Assembly (NCBI GenBank): GCA_011799875.1
Contig: CM022302.1
Span: 377,737,380-377,801,379, forward strand
Direction: 5' to 3'
Length of the DNA: 64,000 nt
DNA from: Thinopyrum elongatum
Taxonomy: Eukaryota; Streptophyta; Magnoliopsida; Poales; Poaceae
Positions 1 to 8,158 of this stretch are shown here, in pieces. Made by a program: the position numbers and the translations under genes. The notes under the pieces were generated by a model. That model worked only from the letters and a program-made list of their open reading frames with translations, was not told where the DNA came from and made no database searches. Numbering within the stretch: the stretch's first letter is position 1; each line of letters starts with the position of its first letter.

Positions 1-306
1 GTGTTAGTATAAATGCTCTGCCTCTGAAACTTGCAGTTTCTTATCTGAAACTGAAATTTGCAATTTCTTCTCTGAGAATCACATTGTCTGCACTTTTATA
101 TGAAACTACATTTTTTAAAGTGCTAAAAATAGATCTCTAGAATTCAGAAAATACTTCATATGCTTAATACTGCAAATCTGAAATTCAAAAGACATTCATA
201 TATGAAAGTACTCTCAAAATACACAACACAAAACACAATTCACAACCTACAAATACTGACAACCCTAAGCTCCTCCTCAGACTATTGGGGGGGGGGCAGT
301 CCCCTC
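1..306. other. AT-rich intergenic sequence, no gene seen
   Basis: I see no coding or structured feature here. The only landmark is a short poly-G run near 286-296, just beyond the 3' end of the minus-strand gene that follows. Confidence 0.5.
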
Positions 307-783
307 CTATACCTCGGCGACAGACAGCCGCCCCGTGAGACGAGGTGAACGGCGAGGGAGAGGATGGCGGCGAGGCGTCGTCGCGCCAACTGTTTTTCTC
401 CTCTTGCAGTTGGGTACGGTCGATGAAGACTCCACCGGCTCGCTCTGCCACGGCACCCTCACAAACGGGACCGTGTAGATGCTCGATCCTTCAATCTCTT
501 GTGGATGCTCCATCTTGGATTGATACTCCCACCACCGCTGCCTCATGATCGGATTCGGTGAATCGGTTTGCTCCATGGCCCAGAGCAGCAGCTCTATGTA
601 CTCCAGCGTGACTCCCTCCGGGAGTATAACCGCCTTTTCGCTCTGTTTCAGACATTTGGCCATCGCTCTCACCGTCGCCGCTAATTGCTCTGGGTTCTCA
701 AACCAAGACTGTATCTCCAATATCATGGCTAGCTTCACAGGGTCATCGTCTGCGATCCTCACGTATTTGTTGTACTCCTCCGT
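307..783 (-). pseudogene. Left copy of inverted paralogue pair; start codon apparently lost
   Basis: The frame is open on the minus strand from well upstream to a stop at 307-309. It encodes about 158 residues of an unrecognised family. The core contains the motifs QSWFENPEQLAATVRAM, EYIELLLWAMEQTDSP and RQRWWEYQSKMEHP, followed by a basic C-terminal tail with CKRRKTVGATTPRR. The same motifs occur, diverged, in the plus-strand copy at 1484-1840. When the two are aligned, the ATG of that copy falls opposite ACG here (781-783), and the only upstream starts in frame are non-ATG codons. It may therefore be untranslated or may use an upstream exon. The open frame continues upstream through a 24-bp tandem repeat (838-990) that could encode KTTAAPLLF-type repeats. 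The function is unknown. That it is one of a duplicated pair is clear; that it is a pseudogene is inference. Confidence 0.55.
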
Positions 784-835
784 CGATCTACTTCTCCACA
801 GCACCTTCACTCGCCGGCGGCGGTTTTTGAATGGA

Positions 836-992
836 AGTGGAGCGGCAGTGGTTTTGGATTGGAACAGGAGAGGAGCGGCGGTGGTTTTGAAATGGAAGAT
901 GAGAGGAGCGGCGGTGGTTTTGGATTGGAACAGGAGAGGAGCGGCGGTGGTTTTGAAATGGAAGAGGAGAGGAGCGGCGGTGGTCTTGGAAG
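836..992. repeat. Tandem 24-bp repeat upstream of left paralogue
   Basis: About five units of roughly GGAGCGGCGGTGGTTTTG plus an alternating 6-7 bp spacer (GAAATGGAA or GATTGGAAC type). A related but more diverged C-rich repeat (CCATTGCAAAACCACC and variants) lies at the matching place before the right paralogue (1305-1430). The repeat therefore probably predates the inverted duplication and formed part of the 5' leader. Confidence 0.75.
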
Positions 993-1006
993 TATTTTTT
1001 TTGTTT

Positions 1007-1203
1007 TGCGTATTTTGGGTCAAAGTTTGACCACGTACTATATTTGACAATCAAAATGTGAATGCATGTCATCAAAAATTATATAGTTGGATTCGTATCT
1101 GAATGTACTTTCCAATTATATCAATTTTGCAACGTATAACATATATTTTATTTGTTAAAATCATGGTCAAAATATGACCCAGGATACAAGGGAGACTAGT
1201 TAA
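1007..1203. mobile_element. Diverged Stowaway/mariner-like MITE in the shared upstream region
   Basis: The interior (GAATGCATGTCATCAAAAATTATAT, broken here as GAATGCATGTCATC then AAAAATTATAT, then GGTCAAAATATGACCC near the right end) matches the MITE copies at 5309-5543 and 10141-10363. Its TCCGTCC-type ends are eroded. It fills nearly all the space between the two divergent paralogues. Confidence 0.6.
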
Positions 1204-1483
1204 TATGGGGTCTCTTAATTGAAGGGTAAATTGATTTTTTATCCAGTCACAGCGCACCGCCCCTCTCGTCCAATCCTAAATCGCAGCCGCACGGTCCTCT
1301 CCCTCTTCTCCATTGCAAAACCACCCCTCTCCTCTCCATTTCTCCATTCCAAAACAACCGTCTCGCCTCTCCATCTTCTCCATTGCAAAACCACCGTATC
1401 GCCTCTCCCTCTTCTCCATTGCTAGACCATCGTCTCTCCTCTCATCTTCCAAAGCCAACACCGCACCTCTCAGAAGCACATCC

Positions 1484-1840
1484 ATGGAGAGGATGCAGAA
1501 GCGAATCATGGAGATCGCCGGCGGTGACCAGGCGAAGTTAGCCAGGTTGAAGGAGATCCTTACTTGGTTTGAGAACGAGTGGGAGATTGCGGGGACGGTG
1601 AGGGCCATGTGGCAATGTATGAGAAAGAGCAAGACGGAGGCGATGAGGGCGGCGATGTACTCCTCAGTGGCAGTCATGCCGCAGTCCATCAAGTTCATCG
1701 AGTATCTCCTCTGGGCGATGGAGCAGACAGATTCGCCCGAGAGAAAAGTCAGGCGGAGGTGGTGGGCGTACAGATCGAGGGTCGAGCATCCAGAGGATGA
1801 CGAATCGATCAAGTACGGTGTGCCGTTCATGAGGGTGTAG
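1484..1840 (+). CDS. Right copy of inverted paralogue pair, 118-residue unknown protein
   Basis: The ATG at 1484 (context TCCATGGAG) opens a 118-residue protein of the same unrecognised family as the minus-strand copy at 307-783. Shared landmarks are the TWFEN / AGTVRAM segment, FIEYLLWAMEQTDSP, RRRWWAYRSRVEHP and GVPFMRV. The longer upstream open frame to about 1313 begins with a non-ATG codon and covers a C-rich repeat, so I take 1484. The stop TAG at 1838-1840 falls where the left copy continues with PWQSEP. Downstream in the same frame, to TAA at 1970-1972, the sequence still resembles the left copy's basic tail (HRKRRLVGAT, RRRSPRL). This copy is therefore either truncated by a nonsense change or a genuine shorter form. 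No known domain is recognised. Confidence 0.6.
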   Translation: MERMQKRIMEIAGGDQAKLARLKEILTWFENEWEIAGTVRAMWQCMRKSKTEAMRAAMYSSVAVMPQSIKFIEYLLWAMEQTDSPERKVRRRWWAYRSRVEHPEDDESIKYGVPFMRV

Positions 1841-1972
1841 CGCAAGCCGGAGTCACCGGAGCATTCGTTCTCCCACCGCAAGAGGAGGTTGGTTGGCGCG
1901 ACGTCGCTTCCCTGCCATTCTCCACGGTTCCGTCGCCGCTCGCCTCGTCTCGACGGCGGCGGTAAGGTTTAA
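1841..1972 (+). pseudogene. Untranslated remainder of right paralogue's C-terminal tail
   Basis: In frame with 1484-1840 and open from the TAG to TAA at 1970-1972. The conceptual residues RKRRLVGAT and RRRSPRLDGG align with KRRKTVGATTPRR and RRSPRLTGR of the left copy. This indicates that the ancestral protein was about 160 residues long. Confidence 0.6.
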
Positions 1973-2379
1973 GGTAAGCTTCGCACTAGACCTAATCTTC
2001 CATCTGCTCATGCTTACAATCAGTGTGCCGGCTAATGGGTAAGTACTGGGTATAACTCCGAGTACTACGCCAATCACCCTAAAAGAGCTCTCGAACTAAA
2101 ACAAAGTTGTGAAAATGTCTACAAATAAAGATAAATCAATTGGTTCTTCTTTCAGAAAAGAGTACTCCCTAGAAAAGTGCCAATATAAGCTAGTGCTATT
2201 TGATTAGAGGATTTGCTGCAACACTGAAACAAGTAAAGTGTCCCCTCAAAAAAAAGTGCAAGCCAAACACCGGCAGATTAAAATATTCTCTATCGGGTCG
2301 GCAAGAACTTGAGGAACCATCCGAGCATCTGTGCTTTTCCAAGCCACGTTTATGTTAGATATTGGCACCTAGCACTCTG

Positions 2380-2760
2380 CATATATGCTGGTTCCATCCG
2401 TAAATTTGTGCAGCTTCACCAAAATTTAGCTGAATAACCCTGTTTGCACAGATAATGAAAAAGCGTGATTACATTATAGTGGCGCTAGTTGATGAAACAT
2501 ACACTAATAAATAGAAGAAACTTCATTTTCTTAATGGGAAAAGATTGCGGTACAATACATTTAATAAAAAATACACCTTCTGCAAGTGATGAACATCGGT
2601 GTACCGCGGTAGTACAAGAAGGGGCCTTGAGACATTCCAACCTCTATTTTTGTGTAGCTCAACAAAAATTAAGCACCCCAGTTTGCAGAAACACTTAAAC
2701 ATTAACAATGGGACTAGTTGATGAAACATATACTAACAAAGAGAAGCACTTTCTTTATCT
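2380..2760. repeat. Two diverged direct copies, about 230 bp apart
   Basis: GCGCTAGTTGATGAAACATA at about 2482 recurs as GGACTAGTTGATGAAACATA at about 2710, each followed by a similar CACTAATAAATAGAAG / TACTAACAAAGAGAAG stretch. Preceding blocks (TTTGTGCAGCTTCACC.. and TTTGTGTAGCTCAACA..) also match. This indicates an old near-tandem duplication. Confidence 0.6.
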
Positions 2761-2814
2761 ACATTGGAAATGAAATGATAGAGAGGACAGTAGCTCCATT
2801 TTAACTGTATTATT

Positions 2815-3300
2815 ACTTCATTTTATCAGTGGCACTAGGGTCGAGCAGGTGGCAAGTGAGGTCTACCGTGCGTCGCAAGGATGGAGGCCGGGGGTGCTTA
2901 GACTGGGATGCTGAAGATGGCTCTTTCAGTCCCTAACTTCCCCCCAGATGTTTCTGTGGTAGCTTTTGGGTTGTAATCTAAACTTGGTCGAGCTGGGGCT
3001 GCGTCCCCCTACCTGCCTAGCTTATACGATATTACTTTAATGGTGCCATTGCTTCATTTTACCAGCAACATTACGTTAACAGCTGCTAAAGAGTTGGTAT
3101 TTGGGCACGGGAGAGTAGGAGGACCAGGACAATTGCATTTCTAACGAAAATAAGCAACTTATCTTAATGGAAAATTTAGCAGGACATGAAAAACAGTGCC
3201 ATTGATTCATATTACTGGAGGCATTAGATTGAAAACACATTGGTTTAACGTGTCCTTACTTTAACAGTGGGACTGCTACATTTTACCAGTGGCATTACAT
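2815..3300. repeat. Recurring CATTTTA(C/T)CAGTGGCATTAC modules
   Basis: Similar 20-25 bp modules recur near 2815 (CATTTTATCAGTGGCACTAG), 3052 (CATTTTACCAGCAACATTAC) and 3277 (CATTTTACCAGTGGCATTAC), each about 230 bp apart. This matches the spacing of the preceding duplication and suggests one longer diverged tandem array. Confidence 0.5.
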
Positions 3301-4192
3301 AAGAGGGGCTCGGGGCAACAAACATCCAAACAGGATATCTGGGTTGGTCCCATTTTTGTTCAGCATAGCCACCTTTTACTGTGTGAGGCTAGCAAATCTA
3401 GTGCTGGGCATACTCTGTTGACTTGTCCCCCAGTCCCCACTTTCTTTCCTTTTTCAACCAATAGATCGGTTTATATCGAGTTTGTACTGCGTTTCCCTTT
3501 ATTTCCCTATTAGACCAAGAGACCAGTTGGATAGCCAGTCTCTGCTACTTTTCGCCCCATTATTTCCTCTTTCGACCAAGTCCTAGATTCAGGTAACAAA
3601 TCTTCCCCCAGCCCCCACCCCCTTTCTTCCCTGTTTGAACCAAGTAGTACTAGATTCGAGTGCATGAAGTAGTACTACTAGATTAGACTGCATGAAGTAG
3701 TTTTACCTCTTAACAGTAAAAATTTAGGTGGCTTTCGAACAGCCAATCGATCCTATCTACGAGGGGGCCTGAGAAGTAGTAAAAGATACAAATCCAGTGA
3801 CATGAGGAGCTGGGGCAGTAGAGCAAGGCTGGTTTCGAAGCAAGTTATACTTGAGGGTAGCTGGGATGTCGCTAGGTGGGCGGCGGGAGGCCGGATCTGC
3901 CCACACTACGGCAGTGAGGAAGAAGGGGTCGGAGGCCGTCCCTAGTCGGCACTGTGTGGGAGAGAATGGCAAGGCAAACTGATCGGGATGCGTCGGCAGT
4001 GGATCAGAGCCGTCGCTGAGGATGACCGCATGAATGTTGCATCTTCTCACCTTCCCCGACGGAGGGGATCTGACCGGATCTGTGACCAGCGGTGAGCAGA
4101 GAGAGTGTGGCCACCGCTATCGTGTTTAGATCTAGAGAGGACGAGAGAGTGTGAAGACAGCAACACTAGCAAGCAAGCGCGGAGGCTCCTGC

Positions 4193-4200
4193 CTATATAG
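4193..4200 (-). promoter_or_regulatory. Possible TATA box, minus strand
   Basis: CTATATAGG reads on the minus strand, followed about 150 bp downstream by GGGGAAGGTGAGAAG, a good plant 5' splice-site match at about 4051. This could be the 5' end of an unidentified spliced transcript. The downstream frames are short and unrecognised, so the call is weak. Confidence 0.25.
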
Positions 4201-4244
4201 TGGAGTAGTTTTCTTTTTTCTACCGGAGTCGGCTTGACCTCGTC

Positions 4245-4630
4245 AATGACTGTCGAGAAGTCTTCATGCACGTGCCCCGGAGGCGGAGTTGTCGTCATTT
4301 TTATCTGAAGCACTAGATTAACATATAACACGAAAAAATGCCACATGACAAGAAACCATAACCTCACTGCCCCAAGGAGACAACATGAATCCCGACGGAC
4401 AAACTAGACGAGGATCAAAGCTCATATTAAAGACAAACTCGTAGAAAAGGGGTCAATCGATAGATGTCCTAATTAACATAGCCGGCTAGACCTAGATGGC
4501 AGCCGAGTAGTCTTCGCGCATGTGCCCCCAATGACCATCGCCTTGGAGGAACGCAGTTGTCACTGTTTAACCCTCGCAGTGATCCGAAGCACATGACACC
4601 TAATATTGCGAGATGACAAGAAACCTTTTT
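4245..4630. repeat. Two diverged direct copies about 240 bp apart
   Basis: The segment with GAGAAGTCTTCATGCACGTG...ATGACAAGAAACC (4251-4356) recurs as GAGTAGTCTTCGCGCATGTG...ATGACAAGAAACC (4504-4624), with shared intermediate blocks GGAGTTGTC/GCAGTTGTC and CTGAAGCAC/CCGAAGCAC. No gene is associated with it. Confidence 0.6.
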
Positions 4631-5023
4631 TTAGATTTCTTATCAGAACTACAGCCTTGTACAACACAGCCTGCACGGTATGTAGACGATAGCCAATCCA
4701 GCCGTCTGCTGGAATCTGGTCACATGCATGGACGAACTGATCTCCCGTGTCGTGCAGGGATCGTCCAGGCACCAATGTGTCTACAGCACTGCTGCAGTAC
4801 TATCGCTCGTCTCTCTCTTATTAACTCAGCCAACTTGCAGGGACGGGGGAGTGTGTGTGTGCCTATGGTCGATTCTCAATTGCGGTCCCACATGTGTGTG
4901 CAAACGCAATATGATGCGCGTTCCATTCGGTGAGCGGCGTGCCACACCGACCGACTGTCCGGGGTGCGACGCGAATGCGACAGGCGTGTTGTATACATGT
5001 GTACCGCCATTTTCTTCTGGCTT

Positions 5024-5230
5024 TGCTCCATGGCGCAATCCATGGGTACAAAATTATATTTAAAAGTCAAGGGCGGGGCTTTTCTCGTGTAGTAGGCGGG
5101 GCAGTTCCGCCTAGTCAGTTCGACAGAGAGGCGAGAAGATGAGGGAGTAGACTGCTGCAAACGTAGGGCTGTGTGATTTGATGACTCGTTACTGCTAGAC
5201 AGGTGGGGCCCTGTGATTTGACTTGCCATT
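5024..5230. repeat. Direct repeat, left copy, flanking the exonuclease gene
   Basis: It begins TTGCTCCATGGCGCAATCCAT and continues through ATTTAAAAG..GGCGGGG, CGACAGAGAGGCGAG and GTGGGGCCCTGTGATTTGAC. The same succession of blocks is found at 7693-7855, so the two copies bracket the exonuclease gene. Confidence 0.7.
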
Positions 5231-5308
5231 ATCATTATTACTGCGGCGCTATGACCGGCGTGAGTCTCACGATTCCTGACCACCTCCATGGCATACAGGT
5301 GCCAAGTA

Positions 5309-5543
5309 CTACCTCCGTCCTGGTTTATTGGTCCCCACTGTATATTGTGTCAAATTTTGACTATAGATTGAACTCACAAAACGTTCATGCATGTTACCAA
5401 AAATTATATCATTGAAAACTATGTTCAAATACGAATCCAACAATGTAATTTTTGTTGACATGCATTAACATTTTGTTAGCTAAATCTTTGGTCAAAATTT
5501 GGCACAAACTACAAAGGTGACCTATAAACCAGGACGGCGGTAG
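5309..5543. mobile_element. Stowaway-like MITE, complete, TA target duplication
   Basis: The inverted ends are CTACCTCCGTCCTGGTTTAT at the left and the complement of CTACCGCCGTCCTGGTTTAT at the right, flanked by TA on both sides (5307-5308, 5544-5545). At 235 bp with no coding capacity, it is a typical non-autonomous Tc1/mariner derivative. The same family occurs at 1007-1203 and 10141-10363. Confidence 0.85.
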
Positions 5544-5545
5544 TA

Positions 5546-5947
5546 CTCTATAGTAATGGGCTTATAGCCCGCTTACATGGCACTTTTGCTTATATTTCGA
5601 GGAGAGAGACATGGGCAAAATGGTGGGAGTGGGCTCTTGTGCAACACCCTAGCTACTTACTCCTTGGCAAATGCAATAGATACTACGAAGCAAGAGATAG
5701 AGAGAAGTATAAAAAATAATCTATAGCCAACCTTATAGCTAACCTTGTTGTATGAGTACCTATAAGTGATGACTATGTATGACATGCCAACATCAGATAC
5801 CCTAACGCACCTGGACGGAGGAAGTAGTTTCATGCATGCAAAGTAGGCAAAAAATGCTCATTTATAGCCGTCTGAAATCTCCAAGGGCGCGACCGCGCGA
5901 GCGAGGCGACGGTCGTGGTAGGCGCGACCATGATACGGGTTGCTGAC
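5546..5947. other. Intergenic; solitary MITE-type end near 5811-5826
   Basis: No gene is seen. ACCTGGACGGAGGAAGTAG near 5810 resembles the right end of the CTCCGTCC MITE family without a partner, and may be a leftover terminus or a truncated insertion. Confidence 0.4.
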
Positions 5948-6080
5948 AGCCCTTGGATCTAGGATCGAACGGTCGCATGCTAAGTTGCTGAAAATTTGCA
6001 GAATAACCCTCCAGGATAGGATATTCACCCATAGGTCTATAATCACGCCATGCAACCATTCGATCCTAGATCCAAGGGCT
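5948..6080. repeat. Inverted repeat, 26-bp arms with one mismatch
   Basis: The left arm 5948-5973 (AGCCCTTGGATCTAGGATCG and six further bases) is the reverse complement of 6055-6080 with a single mismatch. The loop is 81 nt. It lies about 350 bp upstream of the exonuclease start codon. It could be a small MITE remnant or a foldback transcript. No target duplication is evident. Confidence 0.75.
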
Positions 6081-6337
6081 CTCGGAAGCCCATATAATGG
6101 GAGCATGGAAAGCTTCATATCACCTGTAATTTTCCCGACGCTTGATGTGCGAACACGCAGATGCTATACTGTCAGGCCTACGAAGTGGGTCTAGTAGACA
6201 TGACATCTAATTGGGACCCCATAGTACTGTGCATGAATCCATTTATCCACCGGGCAACCCACTACCCTGCCGTTCGCACACCCCACTCAGCATTTTTACA
6301 ATCGGAAAACCGCTAGCAGTTCACTCCTACTCATCCC

Positions 6338-6412
6338 GGCCGTCCTTTAACATTACGGCAGTTCGCTACTAGTCGTCCGTCCTTTCACATTATAGCAGTT
6401 CAACTAATCCTA
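6338..6412. repeat. 37-bp tandem duplication in the exonuclease 5' region
   Basis: CCGTCCTTTAACATTACGGCAGTTC is followed directly by a second unit with CCGTCCTTTCACATTATAGCAGTTC. It ends 18 bp before the ATG and so is probably in the promoter or 5' leader. Confidence 0.6.
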
Positions 6413-6429
6413 ACCCTCCTCCAAAATCC

Positions 6430-7149
6430 ATGGCATCCCAAATCTCCATGATCAGCGGTGAGTACAAGGTTCGAACCATCACCGGCGATGAGTTCGACGT
6501 CATCTACACCCATTCTTCCGCGACGGTGAAAGGATGCCTTGCTCGCTTCAAATGCATGTTCAAAAAGTCAGATGGTGATGAGTGGGTCACTGGGCTAGAT
6601 GTTGAGTACACCACAGTCCTGGGAAAAGAGAAGAATCTAAAGGAGGAAGAGAAGAAGAAGCCCGCCGTGATCCAGGTTTGCGTGCATAACTTGTGCTTGG
6701 TCTACCACATATGCCATGCCGACGTTAAGTGTGAGGATTTTAAGAACATCCTCGTGGACGACAGAGTCAAATTCGTTACTGTAGACTTACATAACGACGA
6801 GGAAGTCCTGGGTTGGATAGGCCTCGTTGTAGGCCAGCCCTTCGACCTCCAGAAGAATAGGCTGGTGTCCTCCCGTCAGCCTTCAATGCTGACCTTGGCA
6901 GGAGCCACGGTTGATCCTTCGTACGGCAAACTGACAAAACCTCACCACAAGTTTTATCTTGCATGGGAGTGGAATTTAATAGATAAAGACCACATCCAGT
7001 ACGCTGCAATGGATGCCTACCTTTGTTTCAATATCTACAAGGGTTGGATGAAGAGCGAGAGCCTAGTGTGCGGTTCAAGCAAAGAAGTATCAGCCAAGAG
7101 GAAGAGGGACAAGGACGAAGTCGAGGACATGGACGAGGAGTCCGAGTAA
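6430..7149 (+). CDS. WRN-type 3'-5' exonuclease domain protein (DEDDy, RNase H-like fold)
   Basis: A single exon of 239 residues starting at ATG 6430 in a good context (AATCCATGGCA). The family hydrolyses nucleic acid from the 3' end with two metal ions. The DEDDy motifs are visible: Exo I in TGLDVEYT (D57, E59), Exo II in DLHNDEEVLGW (D123), and Exo III in IQYAAMDAY (Y191, D195). The length fits plant stand-alone WRN-exonuclease-like proteins with no helicase. The C-terminus is basic then acidic (AKRKRDKDEVEDMDEESE), which could act as a nuclear signal. The frame is intact, so the gene is likely functional. Whether the substrate is DNA or RNA cannot be told from sequence. It sits between two direct repeats, with no sign of transposon coding nearby. 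Confidence 0.85.
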   Translation: MASQISMISGEYKVRTITGDEFDVIYTHSSATVKGCLARFKCMFKKSDGDEWVTGLDVEYTTVLGKEKNLKEEEKKKPAVIQVCVHNLCLVYHICHADVKCEDFKNILVDDRVKFVTVDLHNDEEVLGWIGLVVGQPFDLQKNRLVSSRQPSMLTLAGATVDPSYGKLTKPHHKFYLAWEWNLIDKDHIQYAAMDAYLCFNIYKGWMKSESLVCGSSKEVSAKRKRDKDEVEDMDEESE

Positions 7150-7692
7150 GGTGGCAGTGTCGTGCTCATGGTGGTTCTAATGCAGTGTCTACAGGATTAG
7201 TTGCTTAGTTTAATTTCAGGGTGCTTAGTTTTATTTCAGGGGTGTGTTGTGCTGAGCCCCCAGCAGAACTATGTTATGTTCTTTCTCGTTACTTTAACTC
7301 TTCAGTACGTACATACTTGTATTTCTTATAGTTCATCTTGTAGTTGGTAGTACTACCACTTGTTTCTTCACATTATATATGTACAATATATGATATGGCC
7401 AACATCATATAGCTAGCAGTTGGCTATACTATTAACCACGCTCTAAGCATGCCACATACGCAAAACACTTAAATGAGATATGTAATTCTAACAAAAACTT
7501 AAATGAGAGAAGTTTACCCAAAGCATGAAGGAGTTTAGTTGTCAAAGAATTAAATAGGTATGCTAATTTATTTAATAGACTTTAGCACCCCATCTAAGCA
7601 TGTACTAGCTTTTTAATAGTACTATATGCATAATTTGGCGACGAGCGCTCTCTATATGTACCACCTTTTTTCTTTAATTTCATCTTGTTAGT
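7150..7692. other. 3' flank of exonuclease gene, no further gene
   Basis: AT-rich sequence including the presumed 3' untranslated region. No open frame with family resemblance is seen. Confidence 0.5.
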
Positions 7693-7855
7693 TTTGCTCC
7701 ATGGCGCAATCCATCGATACTACTACTGTACAAATGTACATTTAAAAGGCTAGAGGGTGGGGCAATCTCGCTTGGTCGGTTTCATGAGAGGCGAGGGCCT
7801 TTGTGATTTGATGGCTCATTACTGCTGGAAGGTGGGGCCTTGTGATTTGACTACT
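7693..7855. repeat. Direct repeat, right copy, flanking the exonuclease gene
   Basis: TTTGCTCCATGGCGCAATCC, ACATTTAAAAGGCTAGAGGG, GAGAGGCGAGGGC and GGTGGGGCCTTGTGATTTGA match the left copy at 5024-5230 in the same order, with small gaps. Confidence 0.7.
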
Positions 7856-8158
7856 CGTATGAATGTTGCCGACGACCTGAGGAGGAGCAAAGAACCATGC
7901 GGTATACTCAATTTTTCCACTGGTGTAGGAGTAGTACGACGGAGGAGCGCGAAACACGGCAGCCCAGTGCGATATGGCGATAAAAAATGATCTAATTTGC
8001 TAGTCATCGATCACACGGTGCCGCTCATCGTTAGCATTGTTCTATCCGTGCCTCCAAAGAAGCAACACAGGAGCAAAAGAAGAAGGAAGATTACCCCCAA
8101 AAAGAACAAGGAAGAAGCAGACACAAGTCTGGGGCGCTGCTCTCTACTTCATGAAGAG

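Larger units (their letters stand above)
1973..4050. other. Intergenic sequence with diverged repeats, no convincing gene
   Basis: Open frames here are short and show no family resemblance. The recognisable content is the set of approximate direct repeats listed separately (2380-2760, and recurring CATTTTACCAGTGGCATTAC-like modules near 2815, 3052 and 3277). Confidence 0.5.

Noticed and set aside
3757..4050. Minus-strand frame of 97 codons as a protein gene
   Set aside because: It begins with GTG, ATG-initiated frames nearby are very short, and nothing resembles a known family. Only the possible TATA and donor sites are retained.
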